Positions 41,598 to 49,816 of a stretch of 64,000 bases of DNA are shown here, piece by piece; position 1 is the first letter of the stretch; every line of letters begins with the position of its first letter. The position numbers were made by a program, and so were the translations under genes. Source of the stretch: CALBZG01 sp964486295 (GTDB taxonomy: Bacteria; Bacillota; Clostridia; Peptostreptococcales; Anaerovoracaceae); the NCBI GenBank assembly GCA_964486295.1, contig CAZAMF010000008.1, forward strand, positions 1 to 64,000, read 5' to 3'. Below the pieces are notes generated by a model. That model was not told the DNA's origin. It worked only from the letters and a program-made list of their open reading frames with translations, and did no database searches.

Positions 41598-42445
41598 CAG
41601 TTCACCCTCCTTTTAAGGATTGAAAAGGATAAGTTGATGATCAGAATGAACACAAAGAGTACAACTCCCGTAGATATCAGGGCTTCGCGGTGCAAATCCG
41701 CCGCATATCCCATTTCCAGAACGATATTCGCTGTCATTGTCCGCACTCCGCTCAGCAACCCGTCCGGAATTTTCGCCTGATTTCCTGCCACCATGATCAC
41801 AGCCATTGTTTCACCGATAGCCCGCCCTATGCCCAATATGATGGCGGCCAGGATACCTGACTTCGCAGCGGGAACCAGTGCGGCAAATACGCTTCTTTCG
41901 TGGGTCGCCCCCAAGGCCAGTGCTCCTTCATAGTAGCTCTCCGGGACTGCCCGGATAGCCGCTTCTGAAACCGAGATGATGGTTGGGAGGATCATAATCC
42001 CCAGGATGATCGATGCGGTCAGCACGGTTTTACCGCTACCGCCGAAAGTGTGCAGCATAAAAGGTACAAGAACCACAAGGCCGAAGAATCCGTATACAAT
42101 AGACGGTATGCCGGCCAGAAGATCCACAGCAGGCTTCATCAATCTGTGCAGAATGCGGGGGCAGAATCTGGCCATGAATATAGCCGTGAGCACACCGATC
42201 GGCACACCGATGGCGATGGCTCCAGCGGTAACATAGATACTCCCTATGATCATAGGGAGTATTCCATAGATATTGTTGCCGGGTTTCCAGGTCTCTCCGG
42301 TGAGAAACTCAGCGAACCCAATTTTCATCATACCCGGTATTCCGTTTGCGAAGAGAAACAGGCAAATCAATGCTACTGCCAGAATAGATGTGCACGCTGT
42401 GATCAGAAAGACCATATGCATTGATTTTTCTTTAAACGTTTTCAT
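41597..42445 (-). CDS. pstC: phosphate ABC transporter permease PstC
   Basis: This 282-residue permease has six helices, with GIPSIVYGFFGLVVLVPF and the EGALALGATHERSVFAALVP coupling loop. It is the partner of PstA. It follows pstS by 18 bases with GGAG upstream. Confidence 0.95.
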   Translation of the reverse strand: MKTFKEKSMHMVFLITACTSILAVALICLFLFANGIPGMMKIGFAEFLTGETWKPGNNIYGILPMIIGSIYVTAGAIAIGVPIGVLTAIFMARFCPRILHRLMKPAVDLLAGIPSIVYGFFGLVVLVPFMLHTFGGSGKTVLTASIILGIMILPTIISVSEAAIRAVPESYYEGALALGATHERSVFAALVPAAKSGILAAIILGIGRAIGETMAVIMVAGNQAKIPDGLLSGVRTMTANIVLEMGYAADLHREALISTGVVLFVFILIINLSFSILKRRVN

Positions 42446-42463
42446 TCCTTCTCCTTGTTAAAG

Positions 42464-43342
42464 CTATATCTGCGACCAGTCCGTGATCTCGCCAGTGAAT
42501 ATTTTTTTAACGGTATCGGAAGGAAGTTCATTGATGCTGTTTTCGTTGTTGACGATCACAGCGATCCCATCCAGGGCGATGACTGTCGGGGTGATCCCTT
42601 TTTCAAGCTCGCTGTCCTTCAGTTCGCGTGAAGCCATCCCAATATCGCAGATACCTTCGATTGTGGATGTCATGCCGGTGGTTGAGTCACTCTGTTGGAC
42701 TTCAATGGTCACGTTCGGATTTAAAGCGACATACGCTTCTTTGAGGGATTCCATGACAGGGGTAACGGAGGAAGAGCCCGCGACTGTTACTTTTCCTGAT
42801 AGATTGGATGAAACATAAGGCTGACCTTCAACTGCGGAGATGTAGCCTTTGCCTTCTACGACAGCCTGTCCGTCTGCGCTCAGAATAAAGTTGATGAAAT
42901 CCTGGGCAACAGGGTTTATTTCAGACTTTGTGGCAATATTGAAAGGTCTTGATATTTTGTATGTGCCGTTCTTGATGGTCTCTACAGATGGTGCTGCGCC
43001 GTCGATTTTAAGTGCTTTTACCGAATCGTTCAGCGAGCCCAGTGAGATATAGCCGATAGCATTCGGGTTTCCTGCGACGGTGGATAAAACGATGGACGTG
43101 CTGTTAGCGATCTCGGCATCTATCGTTGTGTTGTCGACTTTAGTTCCATCTGCCAGCTTTTCTTCAACACCGAAAAGCTCTATAAAAGCTCCTCTGGTAC
43201 CCGAACCGTCTTCTCTGGACACTACAGAAATGCTTTTATTGGCAGATCCGTCGTCAGTATCATTTCCGCCGCCGCATGCAGCGAAAGAGGACATGACCAA
43301 TACTCCGGTCAGCAATAATCCTATGATTTTTCTCGTTTTCAT
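42464..43342 (-). CDS. pstS: phosphate-binding lipoprotein PstS, domain-permuted
   Basis: This 292-residue lipoprotein has lipobox AACGG near residue 23. The phosphate-binding segments occur in reverse order relative to the E. coli type. SVVSREDGSGTRGAF comes directly after the signal, and the part that is normally N-terminal (KVTVAGSSSVTPVMESL ... MASRELKD ... IFTGEITDWSQI) forms the C-terminal half. Both binding loops are intact, so phosphate binding should be kept. I believe similar order occurs in other Clostridia. It is first in pstSCAB-phoU, behind two Pho boxes. Confidence 0.92.
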   Translation of the reverse strand: MKTRKIIGLLLTGVLVMSSFAACGGGNDTDDGSANKSISVVSREDGSGTRGAFIELFGVEEKLADGTKVDNTTIDAEIANSTSIVLSTVAGNPNAIGYISLGSLNDSVKALKIDGAAPSVETIKNGTYKISRPFNIATKSEINPVAQDFINFILSADGQAVVEGKGYISAVEGQPYVSSNLSGKVTVAGSSSVTPVMESLKEAYVALNPNVTIEVQQSDSTTGMTSTIEGICDIGMASRELKDSELEKGITPTVIALDGIAVIVNNENSINELPSDTVKKIFTGEITDWSQI

Positions 43343-43432
43343 TCTTTAATCTCTCCTTCAGATTTTTCATTTTTTCATCTTCTTTTCAAAATGATTTTAT
43401 CGTGGGATTGTTAAGAACAAAGGCAAGAAAAA

Positions 43433-43490
43433 GTTAATTCTATGTTAAAATTTTTAATAAAATATTGGAACTGTTAATTCTATGTTAAAA
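43433..43490 (-). promoter_or_regulatory. two PhoP boxes upstream of pstS
   Basis: On the minus strand the sequence TTTTAACATAGAATTAAC occurs twice, at 43490-43473 and 43450-43433. Each holds two TTAAC(A) half-sites 11 bases apart, the Bacillus/Clostridium PhoP arrangement, and the copies are 40 bases apart. They lie 90-150 bases before pstS, and the upstream copy overlaps the end of the MBL gene. Confidence 0.75.
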
Positions 43491-44381
43491 CCGCTTGAAA
43501 TATTTTAAGAACCCGTCATCTACTTTCAGTTCAATGACATTTGATTCCTGGAGATATTCGATATTGGAGCGCAGCATTTTTTCGATAGCCATATATTTGT
43601 TGACAGTGCTGACTGATATTTTAAGCGTGCTGATTACTGCCTTAGTTATTTCCTCCATCGTCATCGGCCGGTCTATGATTTCTGAAACCCTTTGGGCGCA
43701 GTATTTGTAAAATTCTATATTCTCATCGATCAAATTTTGAATACTGTCATAGATTCCCTTGTGTGCGATTATATAGCAGGAACAGATCAGGGCACGCAGT
43801 TCCGCCTTGCTTTGCAGATCTTCCGACAGAACATTGGCATACGGCATTTTCGACCCTTTCATTACCTCATGGCTTACAAGTCCGTCTCCAAGGTAAGCCA
43901 CATCGTCCGGTGTAATAATGCAGATATGAGCAGGACTGTGTCCCGGATTATGAAACAGTCTGAATTCCACACCGCAAACGGAAACGGTTTTCTGGTTCTC
44001 CCGTATTATAATATCCGGCTCGCACACCATGTTCCCGTAATGTTTTTTAACTTCATTCAGGGGATGCCCACTGAAAAAAAATTTAAGATTGTATATGGAA
44101 CTGCAGAGCGCGGCTTCCACTTCGTGCATGGCGATCTGACAATGGTATTTTTCTTTAAAATATGAATTGTTTCCGATGTGATCCACATGAGCATGGCTGC
44201 TGATGATTCCGGCGACCTTCAGGAAGTTAGCATCCAGCACCTTTTGGATGCCAACTCTTTCTCCCGCGGCCCAACCGGTATCCAGCATAATGATTTCCTG
44301 ATCGTTGATTTTATAAAAAGGGATATAGGTCATGCCGGTATCGATGATATACGTATTCCCTTTTGCGGTTATTATTTCCAT
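43485..44381 (-). CDS. metallo-beta-lactamase-fold hydrolase
   Basis: This 298-residue protein has the metal motif SSHAHVDHIGN, then HNPGHSPAHICI and YLGDGLVSHEV, so both metal sites are likely intact. The C-terminal 90 residues form a helical winged-helix-like region as in some MBL enzymes. ATG 44381 follows AGGAG by seven bases; the frame extends to 44420 without a site. The substrate is unknown; glyoxalase II-like or regulator-like relatives exist. Confidence 0.85.
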   Translation of the reverse strand: MEIITAKGNTYIIDTGMTYIPFYKINDQEIIMLDTGWAAGERVGIQKVLDANFLKVAGIISSHAHVDHIGNNSYFKEKYHCQIAMHEVEAALCSSIYNLKFFFSGHPLNEVKKHYGNMVCEPDIIIRENQKTVSVCGVEFRLFHNPGHSPAHICIITPDDVAYLGDGLVSHEVMKGSKMPYANVLSEDLQSKAELRALICSCYIIAHKGIYDSIQNLIDENIEFYKYCAQRVSEIIDRPMTMEEITKAVISTLKISVSTVNKYMAIEKMLRSNIEYLQESNVIELKVDDGFLKYFKRF

Positions 44382-44407
44382 ATATGTTCTCCTGTTCCTG
44401 TTCAAAG

Positions 44408-44449
44408 AAAATCCGGGCAACTAATATTATCATCAATCGCCCGGATTTT
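44408..44449 (-). terminator. terminator of hsp20
   Basis: AAAATCCGGGC and GCCCGGATTTT enclose a 20-base loop, giving T-rich ends on both strands. It lies between hsp20 and the MBL gene. Confidence 0.75.
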
Positions 44450-44491
44450 ACAGATGGAATTTACTAATCAAATTATTAACTTGTTAGTTGT

Positions 44492-44932
44492 TTATCCTTC
44501 GATCTGGATATATTTTTTCTGTTCGACTTCAGGAGTTTCTTTCTTCTTTGGAATTTCGATTTTGAGCATCCCGTTTTCGAATTTGGCATTGATGTCCTCT
44601 TCAACAACCTGGTCGCCTACATAAAAGCTCCTCTGGCATCTGCCCATGTATCTCTCTCTCCGAATGTATTTTCCAGCGGCATCCTTCTCTTCGATGCCCT
44701 CGCTGCGGGAAGCATCGATTGTCAGATACCCGTTTCTCAATTCGGCGCGGATATCTTCTTTCTTATATCCCGGAAGTTCGATGTCCAATTGGAATTTATC
44801 CTCAAATTCGCGGACATCCGTGTTCAATAACTTCGGAGTATACGTTTCTTTGCCATAATTGACCGGTGTCGAAAACGCATCATTGATAAAATCATCCACA
44901 AAGTTACTTCTGAAAATGCTTGGTAATAACAT
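44492..44932 (-). CDS. small heat-shock protein (Hsp20)
   Basis: This 146-residue holdase chaperone has an alpha-crystallin domain at about 40-135, with DIELPGYKKEDIRAELRNGYL and the C-terminal strand ENGMLKIEIPKK, plus the I-x-I/V-like tail (YIQIEG). Clostridial relatives are Hsp18. AGGAGAAGAG precedes the ATG. A CIRCE operator overlaps its promoter, so HrcA should repress it at normal temperature. Confidence 0.95.
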   Translation of the reverse strand: MLLPSIFRSNFVDDFINDAFSTPVNYGKETYTPKLLNTDVREFEDKFQLDIELPGYKKEDIRAELRNGYLTIDASRSEGIEEKDAAGKYIRRERYMGRCQRSFYVGDQVVEEDINAKFENGMLKIEIPKKKETPEVEQKKYIQIEG

Positions 44933-45004
44933 TTCTCTTCTCCTCCATTCATTTGATATGTTGTTTATTAAGACTTTTTCAAGCCTTATGGTTAATGTAA
45001 TTAT

Positions 45005-45033
45005 TTTATAAACCAGATTGTTAGCACTGTCAA
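45005..45033 (-). promoter_or_regulatory. hsp20 promoter
   Basis: On the minus strand TTGACA (45033-45028), a 17-base spacer and TATAAA (45010-45005). The -35 box lies inside the CIRCE element. Confidence 0.8.
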
Positions 45034-45047
45034 TAGACGAGTGCTAA
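45021..45047. promoter_or_regulatory. CIRCE operator (HrcA site)
   Basis: TTAGCACTG-N9-GAGTGCTAA matches the CIRCE consensus TTAGCACTC-N9-GAGTGCTAA at 17 of 18 positions. It overlaps the hsp20 promoter and also lies upstream of the divergent HAD gene, which could share the control. Confidence 0.92.
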
Positions 45048-45120
45048 CTTTCACAAATTCTTCACATTCCTCTTTTTTTCTGTTATTATGTTAACCATGA
45101 AGGAGGCAGAACACGCTGAT

Positions 45121-45882
45121 ATGAAATATTTCTTTTTTGATTTTGACGGTACACTGGCCGTCGGGAAAACCTGTGTGATCCCCGAAGCAAATATCGAAGT
45201 TCTCAATAAGCTTAAGGAAAAAGGTCATTCGTTAGCAATTGCCACAGGTCGTCTTCAGGCGGACGCGATTCAGATTTGTAAAAAGCTTGAAATCGGGAAC
45301 CTGGTCAGCGACGGAGGCAACGGTATTACGATAGACTGGAGTCTTGTGGATCTGGTTCCGCTGAACCGGGAGCGTTCCATTGAATTGCTTCAGGAACTGG
45401 ATGACAAGGGCTTCAGCTGGGCGGTCACTGTGGAAAACGCCTGCATCCGCTATACACGCTCCGCTGATTTTGTCAATGATGTTTCGGACAATTATATGGA
45501 GACGATCATCAGGCCGAATATCGATTATAATGAGATCCCGCAGTTTCTGAAAATCTATATCGGATGCCGAATGGATAACGAAAAAGATATAGATGCACTG
45601 AAGCGCCTTCCGGTTGTGCGTTATAGCTCCCGATGTCTTTTTATCGAGCCCGATGACAAATCTGTGGGCATTAAAAGAGTGATGGATTACCTCAACGCCC
45701 CCTATAAGGATGTTGTCGTTTTTGGAGACGGCACCAACGACGTAAAAATGTTTACCGGCGAATGGACTTCCATCGCCATGGGCAATGCCCGGGAAGAGCT
45801 GAAGTCAAAAGCGGACTTCATCACGAAAAATGTGGATGATAACGGCATCGAATATGCCTGCAGATATTTCGAGTGGCTGTAA
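45121..45882 (+). CDS. Cof-type HAD phosphatase
   Basis: This 253-residue hydrolase of the HAD-IIB group has motif I FDFDGTLAVG, motif II IATGRL, the alpha/beta cap, and motif IV VVFGDGTNDVKMF. It probably acts on sugar phosphates or nucleotides. ATG 45121 places motif I at the N-terminus, and AGGAGG lies 14 bases upstream, which is long. The frame is open to 45088, but no site precedes those ATGs. It is divergent from hsp20 across the CIRCE element. Confidence 0.85.
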   Translation: MKYFFFDFDGTLAVGKTCVIPEANIEVLNKLKEKGHSLAIATGRLQADAIQICKKLEIGNLVSDGGNGITIDWSLVDLVPLNRERSIELLQELDDKGFSWAVTVENACIRYTRSADFVNDVSDNYMETIIRPNIDYNEIPQFLKIYIGCRMDNEKDIDALKRLPVVRYSSRCLFIEPDDKSVGIKRVMDYLNAPYKDVVVFGDGTNDVKMFTGEWTSIAMGNAREELKSKADFITKNVDDNGIEYACRYFEWL

Positions 45883-46014
45883 AGGTTCCATTCTCTATCC
45901 TTGCTTTTTGAGTGGCATTAAAGTATAATCACAAGGTGGATTTCAAAAAGTGCACGGTTTGTGCGCTTTTTTATTGAGTACGATAAGCATCATTTGATGC
46001 AGGAGGTAGTTTAT

Positions 46015-47598
46015 ATGTTAACTGTAAATAATTTAAGCCTGGGCTTTTCGGATAAATATCTTTTTAAGGATGTAAATCTCAAATTTACGCCCGGCAACTG
46101 CTATGGCGTCATTGGCGCCAACGGGGCAGGAAAATCAACATTTCTCAAGGTTCTGTCCGGTGTTCTGGAGCCCACTCGCGGAGAGGTCAGCATCCAGCCG
46201 GGGCAGCGTATGGCAACACTGAGCCAGGATCACTTTGCCTTTGATTCCTATCCGGTACTGGGCACGGTGATCATGGGGCACAAAAGGCTTTATGACATCA
46301 TGCACCAAAAGGAAGCATTATATAACAAAGAGGATTTTTCGGATGAAGACGGGATTCTTGCATCGGAGCTGGAACAGGAATTTGCCGAGTTGAATGGCTG
46401 GGAAGCGGAAAGCAACGCGGAAAAGCTTTTGATGGGATTAGGGATTTCTAAAGATCTGCACCAGAAAGACATGAGAGATCTGACCGGAGATGAAAAAGTG
46501 AAAGTGCTGCTGGCCCAGGCTCTTTTTAATGACCCGGATATCCTTTTACTTGACGAGCCGACAAACCATCTCGATTTCAAAGCAATCGGCTGGCTGGAAG
46601 ATTTTCTGATGGATTACCAGAATACGATCATTGTCGTATCCCATGACAGGCATTTTCTGAATAAAGTTTGTACGCACATGCTGGATATTGATTTTGGCAA
46701 GATCACCATTTACCTGGGCAATTACGATTTCTGGTATGAATCGAGCCAGCTGACCCAGCGCCTCCTGAAGGATCAAAATCGTAAAAAGGAAGAAAAGATC
46801 AAAGAGCTTCAGGACTTTATCGCACGTTTCAGTTCAAACGCATCCAAGGCGAAGCAGGCTACCTCCAGGAAAAAGCTCCTGGATAAAATCACCATCGATG
46901 ACCTTCCTTGTTCCTCCAGGCGGTACCCTTATGTAGGGTTCAACCCGGAAAGAGAGGCTGGAAAGGACATCCTTTTTGTTGAAGGGATATCAAAAACAAT
47001 AAACGGAGAAAAACTTCTGGACAACGTTTCCTTTACCGTCAATAAGGGAGACAAAATTGTGATCATGAGTAAAAACGAAGCGGCCAGAACGGCCCTGTTC
47101 CAAATTCTTGCGGGAGAAATCGAGCCGGATGAAGGATCCTACAGATGGGGAGTGACCACTTCCTTTGCGTACATGCCAAAAGACTATACGCAATATTTCG
47201 AAGGGTTGGATGTAAACCTGATCGAATGGCTTCGTGAATTTTCGGCGGATAAAACCGAAACGTTCCTACGGGGATTTCTGGGAAGAATGCTTTTTTCCGG
47301 AGAAGATGCCCTCAAAAGCTGCAAGGTCCTGTCCGGGGGCGAAAGAGTGCGGTGTATGTTCTCGAAGCTCATGCTGTCCAGCGCAAACGTCCTGATGTTG
47401 GACGAACCTACCAACCACCTGGATCTGGAATCCATTACGGCGGTAAACAACGGGCTCATTGCCTTCCCGGGAACGATCCTATTTTCTTCTCACGACCACA
47501 ACTTCATCAGTACCATCTCAAACAGAGTCATCGAATTGCTTCCAAGCGGCACCATCGACAAGGTGATGCCGTTTGATGAATATCTGGAAATGAATTAG
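46015..47598 (+). CDS. ABC-F family protein with one degenerate ATP site
   Basis: This 527-residue twin-NBD protein is of the YkpA/YbiT-like ABC-F group. NBD1 Walker A is intact (GANGAGKST), as are the NBD2 signature (LSGGERVR) and both Walker B/D-loops (LLDEPTNHLD, MLDEPTNHLD). NBD2 Walker A has decayed to MSKNEAARTAL and the NBD1 signature to LTGDEKVK. These two elements together make the second composite ATP site. ATG 46015 follows AGGAGG by eight bases. Family members act on the ribosome; here one site probably only holds nucleotide or is empty. Confidence 0.9.
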   Translation: MLTVNNLSLGFSDKYLFKDVNLKFTPGNCYGVIGANGAGKSTFLKVLSGVLEPTRGEVSIQPGQRMATLSQDHFAFDSYPVLGTVIMGHKRLYDIMHQKEALYNKEDFSDEDGILASELEQEFAELNGWEAESNAEKLLMGLGISKDLHQKDMRDLTGDEKVKVLLAQALFNDPDILLLDEPTNHLDFKAIGWLEDFLMDYQNTIIVVSHDRHFLNKVCTHMLDIDFGKITIYLGNYDFWYESSQLTQRLLKDQNRKKEEKIKELQDFIARFSSNASKAKQATSRKKLLDKITIDDLPCSSRRYPYVGFNPEREAGKDILFVEGISKTINGEKLLDNVSFTVNKGDKIVIMSKNEAARTALFQILAGEIEPDEGSYRWGVTTSFAYMPKDYTQYFEGLDVNLIEWLREFSADKTETFLRGFLGRMLFSGEDALKSCKVLSGGERVRCMFSKLMLSSANVLMLDEPTNHLDLESITAVNNGLIAFPGTILFSSHDHNFISTISNRVIELLPSGTIDKVMPFDEYLEMN

Positions 47599-47622
47599 CC
47601 GGCTATTAGCCGGCTTTTTTTT
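47597..47622 (+). terminator. terminator of the second ABC-F gene
   Basis: AGCCGGC-TATTA-GCCGGCT followed by eight T, directly after the stop. Confidence 0.85.
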
Positions 47623-47634
47623 ATCAGATTTCCG

Positions 47635-48225
47635 TTATAATACTTCCATGATGAGCGAGGCCAGGAAGCGGTAGCCTTCCGGGGTCGGGTGCAAGCCGTC
47701 ATGGAAAGCTGCTTCCGATCCTTTTTCTTTCGCATATTCCATGTATGCATGCTGTGTATCCAGCACCGTAACATCTTCCGCATTCCCGTACTCCCGCATG
47801 AGGCGGTCGTATTCCTGAATTTTTCTGTTGACTTCATCGTAGTCCGTATCCATGGTATCCAGCCATTCTCTACGGGCTCTCGGTGCATCCGTCAACAGCG
47901 AAGTCATCAGAATGACGCGGATCCCGGCATCAGTAGCTAACCGGCACATAGTCCTGATTTTTTCCATTGCGCCTTCCGGCGTATCGGTTTTGTAGATGAA
48001 GTCATTGGTACCGGTCATGATTGTAACAATGTCCGGTTTATGGTCCAGAACATCATGCCTGAATCTGGCGAGAACATCCGCGGTGGTTTCACCGTTATTG
48101 CCTTTATTGATCACATCATAACCGGTTGCTTCCCTGATAATGCTTGGAAAGCTCAGGCTTCTGCGATACGGAAATCCATTGGTAATGCTATTTCCGATAC
48201 ATACGATTTTTAATTTCTTTGTCAT
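47635..48225 (-). CDS. SGNH/GDSL-family hydrolase
   Basis: This 196-residue esterase-like protein has block I IGNSITNG with the catalytic Ser, the block III GTND motif and the C-terminal DGLHP with the catalytic Asp/His. No signal peptide is present, so it acts in the cytoplasm. It may be a lysophospholipase or sugar deacetylase; the substrate is unknown. It follows the DUF1846 gene by 21 bases. Confidence 0.9.
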   Translation of the reverse strand: MTKKLKIVCIGNSITNGFPYRRSLSFPSIIREATGYDVINKGNNGETTADVLARFRHDVLDHKPDIVTIMTGTNDFIYKTDTPEGAMEKIRTMCRLATDAGIRVILMTSLLTDAPRARREWLDTMDTDYDEVNRKIQEYDRLMREYGNAEDVTVLDTQHAYMEYAKEKGSEAAFHDGLHPTPEGYRFLASLIMEVL

Positions 48226-48246
48226 ACGGGACCCTCATGAGGTGGA

Positions 48247-49761
48247 TCAGCTGTAATACAGGTTGGTTGTAACATATTCCGGTTCGCATGTTACATCGAT
48301 CCCCAGGGATCTTACGGTCTGTTCATCACGGTCGCTCAATATTGCCGTACAGTGAGCCCTGCACCCCCGGATGCACTCCAGTTTTTCGGCAGCCATTTCT
48401 GCCGCCGGATTTGTGGTGGAGGATATGATCAAAGCACTGAGGACTTCTTCGCAGTTCAAGCTGCTTCGATCCTGTTTGAGTATATTGGTTTTAAGATCCT
48501 GGATCGATTTTAAAACGCTGGATGAAATCAGCGGAATATCATCCCCGATGTTGGACAGCTTCTTGATGGCATTGAGTATACAAGCAGCAGCAGCAACCAT
48601 CCTTCTTGAGCTTCGGCCGGTTATGATGGTTCCGTCCGGTAATTCCATGGCCATTACGACGACGTTCAGGTAACGCGGATCACAGTTCCGCTTATACTCC
48701 GCATATTCCCTGGCCGGATTGACAACAGCCCTATCTTCAACGCGCAGCCCCATCTCATCCATCAGGAGTTTGGAGCGGTTCAGCGCCTCTTCAGATATCT
48801 TTCCTTTTTTGTAATCACATTCTGCAATGATATAGCGTCGTATGATTTCCTGTTTCGCGGCTGCTCTGCACACTTCATCATCTATAATGCCGAATCCGGC
48901 ACGATTAACACCCATATCGGTAGGCGACTTGTATTCTGATTCTTCGTTGGTTATCTTTTCGATGATCCGTTTTACTACAGGGAAGACTTCCAGGTCACGG
49001 TTATAATTGACTACGGTTTCCCCGTAAGCTTCCAGGTGGAAATTGTCGATCATGTTCACATCCTTCAGGTCGGCGGTAGCTGCTTCATATGCCACATTTA
49101 CCGGATGTTTCAGCGGAAGATTCCAGATCGGGAACGTCTCGAATTTGGCATATCTCGCTTTTATCCCCCTTTTGTTATCATGATAAAGCTGAGACAAACA
49201 GGTTGCCAGCTTGCCGGATCCGCCTCCCGGTCCGGTGACGACGACCAGCGGCTGTGTCACCTCGATATATGGGTTGGCCCCATACCCTTCCTCCGATACG
49301 ATCACTTCAACTTCGGTAGGGTAACCTTTCGTGAAGTGATGTTTGTATGTTTTGATCCCTCTTCTTTCCAGCTTGTTGATGAACATGTTGACCGCCGGCG
49401 CATCTTCATATCTTGTCACAACGACACTGTTGATGTGGAGTTCGTATTTTCTGAACATATCAATCAACCTCAGGACCTCCAGATCATAAGTGATGCCGAA
49501 ATCCTGTCTTGTCTTGTTTGTTGTGATATCTCCGGCATAAATGCATATGATGATTTCTGCCTGATCTTTCAATTTATGAAGCAGCTTGATCTTGGCATTT
49601 TCGTCAAAGCCGGGCAATACCCGCATAGCATGCTTGTCGTGAACCAGTTTGCCGCCAAATTCCAGATATAGTCTTTCACAGGATCTGCTTTTCAGTCTCT
49701 CCTGAATATATTTTGCCTGCTCTTCCATGTAAATATTAGCATCAAAACCGATCTTGCCCAT
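48247..49761 (-). CDS. DUF1846 / UPF0371 family protein
   Basis: This 504-residue protein is of a Firmicutes family with solved structures but no settled role. The N-terminus is GKIGFDANIYMEEQAKYIQE, and a nucleotide-loop-like VVVTGPGGGSGKLATCLSQ appears near residue 180, resembling a P-loop (GPGGGSGK) in an alpha/beta domain. ATG 49761 is preferred because GAGGTGAG lies just upstream; the frame extends to 49785. It is probably co-transcribed with the SGNH hydrolase. Confidence 0.9.
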   Translation of the reverse strand: MGKIGFDANIYMEEQAKYIQERLKSRSCERLYLEFGGKLVHDKHAMRVLPGFDENAKIKLLHKLKDQAEIIICIYAGDITTNKTRQDFGITYDLEVLRLIDMFRKYELHINSVVVTRYEDAPAVNMFINKLERRGIKTYKHHFTKGYPTEVEVIVSEEGYGANPYIEVTQPLVVVTGPGGGSGKLATCLSQLYHDNKRGIKARYAKFETFPIWNLPLKHPVNVAYEAATADLKDVNMIDNFHLEAYGETVVNYNRDLEVFPVVKRIIEKITNEESEYKSPTDMGVNRAGFGIIDDEVCRAAAKQEIIRRYIIAECDYKKGKISEEALNRSKLLMDEMGLRVEDRAVVNPAREYAEYKRNCDPRYLNVVVMAMELPDGTIITGRSSRRMVAAAACILNAIKKLSNIGDDIPLISSSVLKSIQDLKTNILKQDRSSLNCEEVLSALIISSTTNPAAEMAAEKLECIRGCRAHCTAILSDRDEQTVRSLGIDVTCEPEYVTTNLYYS

Positions 49762-49816
49762 GATCTCACCTCTTTCGTTTTTCATTTGATTTCTTACTTT
49801 TTCCCAATTCTTTATT

